Assembly: GCF_964204865.1 (NCBI RefSeq)
Contig: NC_135251.1
Location: forward strand, 20,460,001 to 20,524,000
From: Styela clava
Lineage: Eukaryota; Chordata; Ascidiacea; Stolidobranchia; Styelidae
Reading direction: 5' to 3'
DNA length: 64,000 nt
The position numbers were made by a program, and so were the translations under genes. The notes below the pieces were generated by a model. That model worked only from the letters and a program-made list of their open reading frames with translations. It was not told the DNA's origin and made no database searches. Of this stretch, positions 21,902-34,000 are shown piece after piece; positions within the stretch are counted from its first letter, which is position 1, and the number at the start of each line of letters is the position of its first letter.

Positions 21902-24900
21902 TCATAGATTCTTACAAATTATGTCTAGTTCTTTTATAAAACTAGGATTATGTCTAAGTTGTTCTATATTTTTCCTTGCTAAAAGGGATTTTCTAATTCT
22001 TGTTATGACATTATTTACACTTGGATTAACATTTTCAAAAATTACTGCATTACGTTCTAACCATATTTTATATCTTGCAGTACATAGAAGAAGTATGACT
22101 GCATTACGTTCAACTAATGATAAATGTGAAAAACACTGATTATTTAGTTCTAGTAAAATACATGTTTTATAAATATTTTTTAACTCGCAATTGTTTATTT
22201 TTAATACGAGAGAAAAAACATAATCATATACATTTTGTGTAAATGCACAGTTCCAAAATAAATGAGATATAAATTCTGGTTCTTGAGAACAAAGTACACA
22301 TAAATCATTTCTGGTAATATGTTTAATCCTTAGTTTAACTTTAACTGAAAGAATGTCCCACATAAGTTTATAATTGAAAGTTTTCATATTATTAGCCAAT
22401 ATTTTACAATGTATGTTTGAACAAGCTCCTTCCAAACTACCATCTCTAAGAAACACCATTCTGTCACCCCTCTTCAAATTATCAACTACTTTATTATAAA
22501 TTATTCGATGTTTCCCTTGTTCTAAATCAGTTCCAGCAATGTTATATTGCCGAAAGAAAGTAATAATGGCTCCATAATATCTATTGGGGAAAAAGGTATG
22601 TGATACACTATTATTTACAGGTATTTCAAAAATAACACTCAGTTGTTGCCCTATGTTATATTCAATGAAATTATATACGGATTGTCTACAGTGTTCAATA
22701 TTAGCATTAATTCTATCACAGTAATATTCATAAGAAGTCGTGACATAAAGGCACATTGTAAAAAGAGGAATATTAATTATATCATATCCTCCTAATATTT
22801 TGTTTTTACATAATGTATCAATTCTTAAGGTATTTCCACCATTAAATACAAACTTTTCAATAATATCATTAATTTGTTTTCCTATATACAACGGGATAGG
22901 GAATATTCTTGCACAGTATAAGAAAACAGGTAAAATTTTAAGTTTGATCAATAGACATTTTCCATCGAGCGATAAAGGAATGTCCTTCAGTTCACATATT
23001 ACAGTCCTTACATTATCCATACAGTCTTCCCAGTTGTTATTGCTTGTATCAGAGTTTGAAAACACTACTCCGAGTACATTCAAACTTTGTACAACATGGA
23101 GATTTGAAAAAAAAATTGGATTAGTCCATTTTCCTATTTTTAAAAGTTTTGTTTTTCCAATATTCAACTTCATGCCAGTTGCTAGCTCAAATCTGTTTAT
23201 TAAATTCAGAGTATAATAAATTGAAGTTTTGTTTCTTACAGTCAGGGTGATATCATCAGCGTAACTTAGATGCTTTATTTCTTGATTGTGTGGGATCATA
23301 ATTCCGTTGATACTTTTATGGGCATTTATTGCAATGAGCAAGGGTTCAATTGCTATTATGAACGTATATAAGCTTAGTGGATCACCTTGGCGAACTCCTC
23401 TTTCTAATGTAACTGCTTGACTTAAATATCCATTTATCAACACCCGAGTTTCTGATTCGGTATACAAAGTTCGAAGTATATTTATAAATTTTTCTTTGAA
23501 TCCAAATTTATGTAGTACACAAAATAGATATTCCAGGTCCACGCTGTCAAAGGCTTTGTTTAAATCCAATGAAAGCAGAGGAGATTCTCCAAATTTGTTT
23601 TCCTCCTGTATACATATATCTCTCAATAAGATGAGTGTATCTGATATTCTCCTTCCTGGAACAGCGGTTTGATGTTTATCTATTATTTCAGGTAGTAGTC
23701 GTTTTAGTCTATTCGCTAGTAATTTTGTAAGTATCTTATAGTCGGTGTTCAGCAATGATATAGGTCTGTAATTTTTTATTTGATCCATCTCACCTTTCTT
23801 ATGAATTAGTGTTGTATATCCATTTTTCATATCTTTTGTAATGAGGTCTTTTACATACACTTCTTCTAAAACTTCAGAAAAATCATTTCCAATTATATTC
23901 CAACATTTTATATAAAATTCGACACTTATGCCGTCTGGTCCCGGAGTTTTGTCTTTTTTGAAAAATTTGATTGTTTCTTGAACTTCCGCAAAGATAATCG
24001 GTCTCTGTAATGTTTCTGCATCATCCTCTTTTAGTTATAATGAATCTGGAATACCTTCCACAAAATCTTTTTGAGTTTTCATGTTGTTATTTTGTTTTTT
24101 GTATAGTTTCTGGTAGAATTCTTTAACTATTGCCATCTTTTCCAGCAATTTTTCTTGTACCACATCTTCTGTGTTTCTTAATTTTTTAATGTAACATTCT
24201 TCATGTTTTTTTCTCAATTTTTTAAAGAATGCCTTGTTACATTTTTCATACGTGTCATAGAAATGGGCCAAATTTTGAAATCTAATTTTACTATTCTTCT
24301 GCTTTTGTTTTTTTAGTACTTCTCTTTTTGTTTTATTGAATAAAGTTAGAACTTTTTCTCCTCTGTCTAATCTTTCGTTTAGTTCTTCCATCTGTTTCAT
24401 TTCTTTGCGATATTGTGCTTTTTCATCTTTTGCTTGTTTAACAGAATGTTTGATAGTTGAATCTTTTATTTTTTTCTTTATTTCTGTCCATCATTGAGTC
24501 TTTGTATTAAATTATACTTTCAATGTGCACCAATTATTCCATTTATGTTTAAGTTCTTCAATATATATTTCACTATTATAAACTGATACATTGTTTTTCC
24601 AGAATTCGCTCCCTTTTTCTTCCAAGTTGGTGTAAACTTCAATATCAACCGAATACATATCATGATCAGAAATATAAGTTGGACAACAGTATAAATTTGA
24701 TACTGAACACAAGTTTTGCGAGCAGTAGATACGATCTAACCTTGCTTGTACGGTGTTGTTTCGCCATGTGTAAAAAGTATTGTTATCTGGAAAATATTCC
24801 ACAGAATCTATCAAATTAAAGGTGTCTATAAGTTCATTTAACGCCTCAGAAATGTATTCCTTTTTAGCTCGTTTGGTGCTTTCCGATCTATCACGGTCAC

Positions 24901-25363
24901 GGTCAACATCATGAACACAGTTCATGTCACCTCCCAAAATAACAGGATACTGTGAATGTATGAATCTGTAGCTGTTGTTATAAAAGTTTTCTTGTGTTAT
25001 AATGCTTGTTCTGCAGGGGGCATAAATATTAACAAAATGAATTATTTCTCCATGGATGTTTATATTAGCAGTCACTACTTTTCCATTATTGTCAAAAGAA
25101 ATATTACTAAATGAAAAATTGTTCAGTTTTGATTTAATTAATATAGCGACACCCCTATAGTTTGAGTTCCCGCTATTCCATAAACTTGTATCCCATTTCC
25201 ACTTCCGGCGCCATTTTAATGCAACGTCTGGGGTGCAGTGCGTTTCTTGTAAAAATATCACATCTGCTTTTTGCTTGGTTAATCCATGAAAAACATCTTT
25301 TCGTTTTTGGTTGTCTCTTATTCCATTTACATTAATTGTTAATATTGTTAAATACAGCACCAT
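21902..25363 (-). pseudogene. LINE ORF2: AP endonuclease and reverse transcriptase, three in-frame stops
   Basis: One reading frame runs from Met at 25363 to a stop at 21902, broken only by stops at 24512-24514, 24491-24493 and 24035-24037. The endonuclease begins ILTINVNGIRD and has QETHC, GGDMNCV and YISDHDMYSVD. A coiled, Lys-rich linker follows, then reverse transcriptase motifs TLIHKKG, NYRPISLLNTDYKI, LDLNKAFDSV, RGVRQGDPLS and the catalytic SYADD. A C-terminal zinc motif reads CVLCSQEPEFISHLFWNC. The layout and the missing RNase H match L1/Tx1-type elements. Only nonsense changes and no frameshift point to modest age. Confidence 0.92.
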
Positions 25364-25426
25364 TATATGTGTTTTTTTATTTCTTATTTGTTCTTTGATT
25401 TGGTAATATGAGAAGAATTACAAGTG

Positions 25427-26544
25427 TTATTCGCTCATACTCTGAAGATATTCATTTGCCTCTTTTATGGTCATAGTTCTTTGTTTTCTCCCCGTTTTTT
25501 TCTTTCTTGGTGGTGATCTTTCATTTGAATCAGTGTTAGTAGATATTTTTTGTGTTAGATTTTCTTGCTGTTGTTTGTCTCGTCCCAAAACATATAATAT
25601 AGTTTTCTCTGATGAATTAGATTTGCTTGTCGAATTCTCAGAGTGCATCTGTTTTTCATTCCCTTTTCCATTAATTTCATTATCTTCACTGATGTCTGAG
25701 ATGTTGCCAAACATTTCAGGTTGTAAACTTGATACAGTTATACATTCTTCTGCATTTGCTGGTGTGCTTTGTTTTGGGCTAGCATTTTTTACTGGTTCTA
25801 TATCAATAGTTTCTTTTTCTTGTCTGGGTGTAGTTTCTTTTTCTTGTCTGGGTGCTAATATGGTTTCGTCATCTCTTACATTTTCTGGACTTGTTAATTT
25901 TTGTCCTGTATCTTTGTATTTTACAAATTTTGGAATGAATTCCTCACATGCATTCTTCAAATGACCAGTTTTGCCACAAATGCGACAAGTTGGTTTTTGT
26001 CCCCAATATTTAACGAAAAGAGAATGTCCCTTTATTTTGACATAACTCTTGATGGGTTTTTCCATAATATCATCTTTTCTTATAAAAAATCTACGAATAC
26101 CATTTTTTATGTTGAACCTGTCTTTTAATGGGAGAACTTCTCCTATTTTTCCATGGTTGTTTTCAAAGTGTTCTTTTATTTCAATTTCCTTCAATGGGAT
26201 TGGTACATGATGTATAAAAACAGCAACATTTCCGGGAACATAAAGCCTATGTAGTAGTAGGTTTTCTGCCCCTATTCTTTTCATCTCCCACAATTTCTTA
26301 TCGACATCTATCGCAGTTGTTCTGGTTTTGTATGTATATCAACTGTGGTTTTAGATGTCATCAAGAATCCATCCACTGATTCAAACACAATACCAACTTT
26401 TCTGAATAAATCCCATACATCTTCTCTTCTAACAATCTTGTCATCACCAAATTTCAAGGCCATACATTTAGACCTATCTAAAGTGGATCTTTCTTCTTCA
26501 TCTTTTTTCCGAGCATTTCTCAGTTTGTCAGAATAAAGCGACAT
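25427..26544 (-). pseudogene. LINE ORF1: CCHC nucleic-acid-binding protein, frameshifted
   Basis: The N-terminal part (26544-26308) and the main part (26293-25427) are in different frames, so one shift lies near 26300. The main part includes FIRRFF-like RNA-binding sequence, the zinc knuckle CRICGKTGHLKNAC, then a Ser/Thr/Glu-rich region and the basic patch SPPRKKKTGRKQR. A pair of direct repeats (PRQEKET) lies near 25800-25850. ORF1 proteins of this clade coat LINE RNA. The order ORF1-ORF2 and the 63-bp gap fit a dicistronic LINE. Confidence 0.85.
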
Positions 26545-26583
26545 CTTCAGATATTACTTTATAAGTTGTTGATTAGTCTAGTC

Positions 26584-27893
26584 CAGGCCTGCACAACTCA
26601 AATTACCACGAGGGCCGCAAGCATAAATTTGAAGGCTCGGCGGGCCGCAAACTTTGCCACATACATATTTCACAAAATGAACTACAAATCGAAATAATAT
26701 TGTAAAACAGTTAAACTTAATGAAACACTTTCATTACTGGGGGGGCTTAAAATTATGAAGAATCTTATTTTCCTGAGTAAAGACAAGGTACAGTATTTTT
26801 GCATATGAGATGGCAAATATGTATTGAGTGGTTCAACTACCTTGAAAATCCACCCTTCATTTTCAATATTTCTTCGACTGTTAAATTACATTTTTCTACA
26901 AAATCTGCTCCAATTTTTTGAAATTTAACAGTAAACAGCAAAATCTTTTGTGCGAGAATTTCTGCACCATTCATAAATGAAGGAATTGTTTTTAAGTTTT
27001 AAATTTGAAAAAGAAACTACAGTTTCATAAACTGCTAGTAAAAAATAGTGGAATTATCAATAGGTAGCTAATATGCACTAATGGGTGTGAGATTGTGCCG
27101 ATATTGTTTTAAGCGTGATTCAGTTTGAACACTGAGATATCTAAATCAGGGTTTTCCAAACTTGGGGCGAGAAACAGTTAAACTTAATGAAACACTTTCA
27201 TTACTGGGGGGGCTTAAAATTATGAAGAATCTTATTTTCCTGAGTAAAGACAAGGTACAGTATTTTTGCATATGAGATGGCAAATATGTATTGAGTGGTT
27301 CAACTACCTTGAAAACCCACCCTTCATTTTCAATATTTCTTCGACTGTTAAATTACATTTTTCTACAAAATCTGCTCCAATTTTTTGAAATTTAACAGTA
27401 AACAGCAAAATCTTTTGTGCGAGAATTCCTGCACCATTCATAAATGAAGGAATTGTTTTTAAGTTCTAAATTTGAAAAAGAAACTACTGTTTCATAAACT
27501 GCTAGTAAAAAATAGTGGAATTATCAATAGGTAGCTAATATGCACTAATGGGTGTGAGATTGTACCGATATTGTTTTAAGCGTGATTCAGTTTGAACACT
27601 GAGATATCTAAATCAGAGTTTTCCAAACTTGGGGCGAGAGGTCGAGCAACAAATTTTAAGGGTCGCGAAGGGCACACCAATTTCACACAAAGTTCGATAT
27701 TTATTGAAACTAGTGCAAAACATAAACCTCCCGATTTCGAATATGATCGGCGTAGCGGCTCGCTTGCATAAATAACAATGCCGGCTTTGATTGTTAGACC
27801 CGAGAAGTGGCGTGTTTCCAAATCAACCGCGGGCCGCACAGAAGTATCTGGCGGGCCGCATGTGGCCCGCGGGCCGCATGTTGTGCAGGCCTG
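26584..27893. mobile_element. hAT element inserted in the LINE 5' region
   Basis: Ends CAGGCCTGCACAAC (left) and its inverse at the right, with identical 8-bp flanks gtctagtc at 26576-26583 and 27894-27901. Both ends carry the 'gggccgca' repeats usual in such elements. It is 1,310 bp and carries no recognisable transposase. A 467-bp internal tandem duplication makes up most of it. Confidence 0.92.
26706..27639. repeat. 467-bp tandem duplication within the hAT element
   Basis: 26706-27172 and 27173-27639 are almost identical head-to-tail copies. Both contain 'tcattactgggggggctta' and end 'ccaaacttggggcgag'. Only a few substitutions separate them, so the duplication is recent. Confidence 0.9.
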
Positions 27894-27959
27894 GTCTAGT
27901 CTAACGTTGTTTATTATTTTATATAATATCTTATAATATAATATCTGTGACACTATATC

Positions 27960-28418
27960 AGGGATGGCGAACCACTGACCCGCGGAACTAAAATATAAAT
28001 GTTTGCAGACGTCTCGAAACTCACATTTGAAGAATGATTTGCTGTCACCAGATGGGGTTTTGGCGTGGAAACACATCTAGAGGGAATTTATGAATATATG
28101 TCTAAAAAAAACATTTGAAACAGCCATGTAAACTAACAGACCAACATGTTTAACTCAATAGCCTGATAAATTGCTACAACACCGTTTCGGTATTACCAAT
28201 GTCACGGAAGTAAACAAGAAATTCGATGTTCCGGACAAAACGTCGCATAAAACTGAGGATCAACATAGCACACGAGAGGGCGCCGTAGAGAGAGTAGGGT
28301 CGAATGTTTGCTCGTTTAAAGTTTGAGTTTCACATTCACCTGTGTTAACTTTTCATCGTCATTTTGTTTTTGTTAGACTAGACAGGGCGCGTTTTCTGCA
28401 AGACCGAGAAGATTGCTG
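27960..28418. other. intergenic DNA with a hAT-like start
   Basis: It begins agggatggcgaaccactgac, which resembles a hAT terminus (CAGGGATGGCGAACCAC) abutting the LINE target duplication. The matching other end was not found. No credible gene is present; the open frame at 27576-28076 (minus) runs across repeat boundaries. Confidence 0.4.
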
Positions 28419-28891
28419 GGGTCTGGTATAGTTTAGTACCACATGCACTTCTAGTTGGCCTGGCTCAACAATTTTTGCATATGTCAATCCTAACCCTCAC
28501 CTGACTACGTCACCCAAAAAGTACCGGTACGTCATTTCGACGTCACAGTGGCGTAATAATGACCACCAAAGTACAGAAGTATGCGAATGGTCGTCCAAAA
28601 CGCGCAGACGAGCACCCGAAATCGAGCAAGCTACGGTATCTCTCTTGTTTTCTCGTCACAACGATCACGATAGGAGAGAGATCGCTGGCTTTAGCGAGTT
28701 CGTTATCGGCGGCGCAGATGTCATTTCAGGCGATCGTAATTATACTTTTGCAAGACCTATGACGTGATGGCGACGTCGTAGTGACGTAATTTTTGGATGG
28801 CATAGTCAGGTGGGGGTTAGGAATAACATATGCAAAATTCGTTATGCTACGCCCACTGTAAGTACCTGTGGTACTAAACTATACTGGACTC
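28419..28891. mobile_element. foldback MITE with about 120-bp inverted arms
   Basis: The left arm starts gggtctggtatagtttagta. The right arm on the opposite strand starts gagtccagtatagtttagta, and homology continues through 'cctaacccycacctgacta'. Perfect 8-bp flanks gattgctg lie at 28411-28418 and 28892-28899. The loop is GC-rich with a 67-codon open frame (28559-28762) that resembles nothing. It is 473 bp. Confidence 0.85.
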
Positions 28892-28994
28892 GATTGCTGA
28901 GTTCTTCATCGCCGTAGGGCAGTATGATGAGAATGACAGTCTACCGTATGGTACCGGTACCTATCGTTTATTTACTGCAATTTTGGATTTGGAT

Positions 28995-29130
28995 TTACAT
29001 ATTTATCCCGGGGGAGAGGAAAGCCGATAAGACGGCTTAATCGTATGGTGAACCACGGCCTCTTGTCCGGTTACCAGTCCAGGTCGGGTATGGGATTAGT
29101 TAGCCAGTTATTTGTTTTCGAAAGCTTGGA
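28995..29130 (-). repeat. tRNA-derived SINE copy 5 (5'-truncated)
   Basis: Shares 'gggggagaggaaagccgata', 'accacggcctct' and 'aggtcgggtatgggattagt' with the other copies, including the 3' tail 'ggatttacatatttatcc' in this orientation. Confidence 0.7.
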
Positions 29131-29463
29131 CTTCCCGACAATGATGCAATCACAGACGAGAGAACTGGGTTGATTTTAATAAAACAACTTTGTTTTTTTT
29201 ATATTTGTATTTTTATATCTTTTAATTTGTGGTGTGTCAAGTTCAAGAAGGAGAACCATTTTTTCCCAATTACTAAGCTGTTTTTATATGTTACTTACAA
29301 CCTAGGTAAGTCAAATCCTTACTAAAGCCCAATCATAATACAATTTTTTTTTCTTTAATCTTCAATCAGTATACTGTTTTGGAACATTTTAAATCAGCAG
29401 TATGAATGAATGTTATTGAACAGTATTTATTACATTAAAGTTGGTTTTCGTTGGATTTTTTAA
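29131..29463. other. upstream region of LENG1
   Basis: T-rich, with no coding sequence. A weak acceptor-like 'tattgaacag' lies about 40 nt upstream of the LENG1 start. Confidence 0.4.
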
Positions 29464-30297
29464 ATGAATATTCTGCCAAAGAAGAGTTGGCATGTTCGTA
29501 ATAAGGATAACGTTGCCAAAGTAAGACGAGATGAAGAGAATGCAAGGCTTGAGGAAAAGGAGCAAAATCGTCGCGCTGCTTTGGCTGAGCGAGAAGCAAG
29601 AACAAAACATCTACGAGATAAAGCTCGTCAAAGAGCAATTGAAACCGGGGCTGATTTTAAACAAATAGAAGGCTCATCTGAGAAAAGTCTTTTACCTACA
29701 AATTTCTTTACGAATTCAACACTTGAACGGGGTGCAACTTCATCAATAAAAAATGTGGAACATGAAAAAGAGAAAAAAGAAGAACAAGTGAATTATGAAA
29801 AGAAGATTGGTCTCTTGACTTACTTGGGCCAGAGTGCAGCGGAAACAATGGAGGACTCTGACAAGCCATGGTATTTTAAAACACCAAAGCGATATTCAGA
29901 TGGTAAAAAAGGGGATTCGTCTATCGAGGATCATCAAGAAGCAGATTTGAAAAGAAAAAATTCTTTGGATCCAATCCAAGCAATGCAAAATCATTTACAG
30001 AAGAAAAAACTTGTGGAATCGAGAAAAGAAAAAACGAAAAAGAAACATAAGAGAAAACACAAACATCAACTTTTTGAAAAGGAATCTGTCCCACGCCGAT
30101 CAGGTTCATCTAATGATAAATTAGCGAAATTAAGAGAAGAAAGACTTAAGCGAGAGAAAAAGGAAAGAGAAAGGACTATAGCACTTTTAAATAATGGAGA
30201 ATCCAATTCATCTAATAATTATAACATTGAACGAGGGCGATATAATTCCCAATATAATCCTCATCTTGTGAGACAAAAATATCATTCTAAATATTGA
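29464..30297 (+). CDS. LENG1: LENG1-like protein (Cir_N domain)
   Basis: 277 residues in one exon. The first residues, MNILPKKSWHVRNKDNVAKV, are the near-invariant start of LENG1, and the Cir_N domain runs to about residue 45 (RRDEENARLEEKE). A long charged coiled-coil-like region follows, then a conserved LTYLGQSAAE/KPWYF block at about 120-140 and a Lys/Arg-rich stretch (KEKTKKKHKRKHKHQ) likely to be a nuclear signal. The C-terminus is Asn/Ser-rich, ending KYHSKY. Vertebrate LENG1 is about 265 residues and is linked to spliceosome-associated proteins, but its exact role is unknown. The next gene, ZDHHC, lies 802 bp downstream on the same strand. Confidence 0.92.
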   Translation: MNILPKKSWHVRNKDNVAKVRRDEENARLEEKEQNRRAALAEREARTKHLRDKARQRAIETGADFKQIEGSSEKSLLPTNFFTNSTLERGATSSIKNVEHEKEKKEEQVNYEKKIGLLTYLGQSAAETMEDSDKPWYFKTPKRYSDGKKGDSSIEDHQEADLKRKNSLDPIQAMQNHLQKKKLVESRKEKTKKKHKRKHKHQLFEKESVPRRSGSSNDKLAKLREERLKREKKERERTIALLNNGESNSSNNYNIERGRYNSQYNPHLVRQKYHSKY

Positions 30298-31099
30298 TAT
30301 CAGATCGTTTTTATCTCTGAATAAGGTCCCGTCTTTCACAATATATTTTATCAGTATCACTGTGATTAAACAAATCAGTTAGATATCTTGTATACATTTT
30401 AAACCCCAGTTTTGGGTCTAAGCGCCTAATTTGCAAGTCAAGCTAAATCTCTGATATTCGATTTGTGAGCCCAGTCCAAGTCGTCGTGCATTTCACATTA
30501 ACACCAAAAGTTTTGTCTTGTGTTTAACCAGAGTTGTTTTGATAATTTAATCAGTGTTGGATTTAATAATGTATTGCAGTATTTACCTCTCCATCAACCC
30601 ATCCTAATATGAGTTGGCCTATTTCTACAAGCTGTAAATTTTTGGTTTTCCAATTCAGTATGTGGTAAATCATTTTTTACCAAAATTTTGTTTCATTTTC
30701 AAAATTTTGACCGAAATTATCTTTAGTCCCAAGTCATTTCTCTCTGGTGGTTGGAAAAATCTTTCTGTTTAAATGATCTGAGTCACTTCGACTCTGTGGT
30801 TCCCTAAAACTGTTACACAGATTACAGATAAATAATTTGCATTTTTCCGGGTAATATAAAAGAGATTCTATTCTTCCATATTGAGTCCTACGAGAAACAT
30901 TTGTGATGCAAGATCTCTGAACTTATTCGTAACTTATAGTTTAAGTGATTTTAAATACAAATTGTCGTTTTGACATTTATAATCATATCGACATTGATAT
31001 TTATAATATTGCGCATTGATTTATATAACAATGTTATTAACTAGGATATTTTTGTTTTTGAATTTCAAGATGTAGTTTTAATTTTTACTGTAAATTGAT
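30298..31099. other. LENG1 3' flank and ZDHHC upstream region
   Basis: AT-rich, no gene seen. An acceptor-like tttcaag ends at 31069, 31 nt upstream of the ZDHHC start. Confidence 0.4.
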
Positions 31100-34000
31100 A
31101 TGGCTGACTTTGTACAGTTACCTTTTGGTGCTAAACTATTATGGGATCGCAAAGGGCTGATATCTTCATCTGTTGTATTATTTATATGGATGTATGGTCA
31201 TCTCATAGTTTTTCTACCAATTCTCGTACCTCATTATAAAGATGGAAATATTTCTAGCATTACAATTTCAGGTAAGCTTTCAAAATTAATTCCTTTTATA
31301 TTTAAAATTTAATTCCTGGCGCAAAGAACAAGTGTTTAGCTTATGCAAATTATTTTAACATCAAAAATATATTTTATAACACTATGAGAATGTGGCGATA
31401 CAATATATTTCATATTTTCAGGATATCTTTTTCTCAGCATTGCAACCATTGTTGCATTTTTCCGTTCCATGTTTTCAGACCCTGGAAAGGTAGAAAAGGT
31501 TGAAGATACAAAGGTATGATTTTGCTATAATATTTTGCTTTCTTTAAAAATTCGATTATTTTTTTCAGCTATCAGTTTCATGCTAGTATCCCTTAAACAG
31601 TGCACTATGATTTTTAGCGAGCCAATGAGTGAAGAAATATATTTTGTAATATGTTCGTTTCGGTTTTGTTGGTTTTTAGTATATTTCAAGTCCATATGTT
31701 ATCTTAATGAAGAAGTATTTTTGTTAGATACCAAAGGAAGGAGGTAGTACGTTCATCCTAATATGCTAAACATTCTCAATTGACTTGAATTCTATCGCAT
31801 TGGATTTTATATATGCTATTGGTCTTCATCCTCCATATATTTACTTATTATTTATGTTGTCAGATTGATTGGCGAACATGGGAAAAATGTGTGCGATGTT
31901 GCATGGCTCGACCTCCAAGAAGTCATCACTGTAGCAAGTGTAATTATTGTGTGTTGAATATGGATCATCATTGTCAATGGTAATATAGCTGACTTTAATT
32001 AACCTTAATAAAGTGGTCATATTCGTGATTTAAAAAAATTAACATTATTACTCTTGTTAAATATGATTCAGAATGTGAAATCAAATATAAGTAACACATT
32101 TTAAATATGAACTTCTTTCACAAAGAATATGGATTCTGAATGCTTGAATTACTCTTGTTATTTGTAGAATACTAAATAACAAACGAGAATAATAAATATC
32201 GATCAGAGACCGAACCTTTATCGATCGAAAGTTAGGGGATCCCTCAAAACAGCGCTCTTACTCCATAGTGACACCTTGTGTCCCATCACTAATTAATTAA
32301 TAACTCGCTAATTATACGACATAATTCATCCAAAATCAATAGGCTTCTGGTACGACATATAATGAATGTACATGCAAAAGCAGATTCAGTCTCGCTTTCG
32401 TGAGATGTCGCGTGCACCTAACAGTCAAACGGACAAATACCTATCAACATACCTACCGATTAAAATCGATAAGTAATGAGGTAGAGGCTGCTGAACTAGA
32501 ACGAAACTTGTTCCTCCAAGCAATGCAGCTCCATATATATTAGTAGTAACTTGTCTTGTGTCTCATTTGCAGTGAAGATATAAATATAACAAATCGTTCA
32601 TTCTTTTATTTTTGGGTGACGTGGTATTTTAGTATTCCAAAGGGGGTATCATAAAGCTTTATCTCTGGAGGAACGTCATGGGACTTCGAATGAACAGTAT
32701 TCGTATAAAAGTTTCTTTCATTCTATTCTACAGCTGAAAGTCTATTCTAATTTACCATTCCATGTTCATTTGTAGGATCAACAACTGTGTTGGGAAAAAC
32801 AACTACTGGATTTTTTATTTGCTGCTCTTCTATGCATTTCTATTTGTCAACCTGAATATTGCGCTTTATCATTTTCACAAGTGGAGTTGGTTTGGGGATT
32901 GCGAATCATGTACACAAGTATGTATGAATATTAAAATTTTGATAATAATTTTACTAACAGTAGGATATGCAGGACATATGGTAAGTTGAACTTTTGGTAA
33001 AATTGTTCAGTTTTCATAGCCTTTTGACGCATTCATTATATGGAACTAGCAATGCGCTACCTACGATAATAAATTAGATAGGCTATGCCGAATCGAAAAG
33101 ATTTAACTAAAAAGTAGCAGGGCTGCAAGTTGCTGTTTGTATAGTGCCTTATCTGGAGCAAAAGACGTGAATACATACATATTGAAAAAAAAATGACATA
33201 TTCTCACTTGAGTGCTTACAAAAACAATAATATTAATTGAGATTATAATTCAAGTGTGATAGGATGTTCGCAGTACAGTTTTGAATGCTTTCTTGGTTCA
33301 GATCACTTGGATACACCCGTTGGAAAACCCTGTCAAAGCAATATCATATGGTATTGCTATTCTTGCATTTGTGGGAATCACATTGCTGCTTATGCTTACT
33401 GGAATACACATATCTATAGTAAGTCTAATCATGTTAACAATTTATGAAGATATTCGAATTTTTATGTCGTAACACAACCTTCTGTATGATATAGGTTGTT
33501 TTAATATAAAACGCCTTGACTGTGTCAATACCTTACTTATGTAAATTGTGAACTTGGCAGCCAAATCCTGATCACTAGAAATTTGAAAATTTTCTCCAGT
33601 CTCAAATAGATAGAATATCCTAAGTCTCATGTTTAGGATGGGGTGTGCCCCTTAATCTCTTTCCGCGAAATGGCAAGTTTATTCATCAATCCAATGCTAT
33701 TTGTCCATGTAGCAACTAGCAATAGCTGCTTTTGGATAAAAAATAGGACGTAGACAAAGAGAAATCACGAGCAATTTCGAAATACAATATCGTTCCTAAT
33801 TTTTAAAGAGTTGATAAATTGCAAACAATCTTGATGTAAGTTGTTATAATTTACCTTCATGCACAAATTAATATTTATTCTCACTAGGGTCTTTCAACCA
33901 TAGAAGCATTAGAAGATCCTAAGGCAGCGATATCTAGAGTTCTAAAATATGGAAGGTGAGAGTGATATGTTTTTGAAAAAATGTCATCCAAATAAATCTA

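Larger units (their letters stand above)
21650..27942 (-). mobile_element. L1/Tx1-clade LINE, near full length, interrupted by a hAT element
   Basis: A 17-bp direct repeat (atctgtggcactatatc at 21633-21649 and atctgtgacactatatc at 27943-27959, 16/17) brackets the unit. The left boundary has a T run (21650 on), which is the poly(A) of a minus-strand insertion. ORF1 (CCHC protein) and ORF2 (AP endonuclease plus reverse transcriptase) are in order. Without the 1.3-kb hAT insertion and its duplicated 8 bp, the LINE is about 5.0 kb. Long target duplications and poly(A) fit target-primed reverse transcription. Confidence 0.9.

Noticed and set aside
22800-23216. Plus-strand frames opposite LINE ORF1/ORF2 (also 21828-22139 and 25467-25964)
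   Set aside because: Antisense to well-conserved LINE coding sequence; no independent support.
28559-28762. 67-codon frame in the foldback MITE
   Set aside because: Inside a repeat loop with no recognisable domain and no transcript context.
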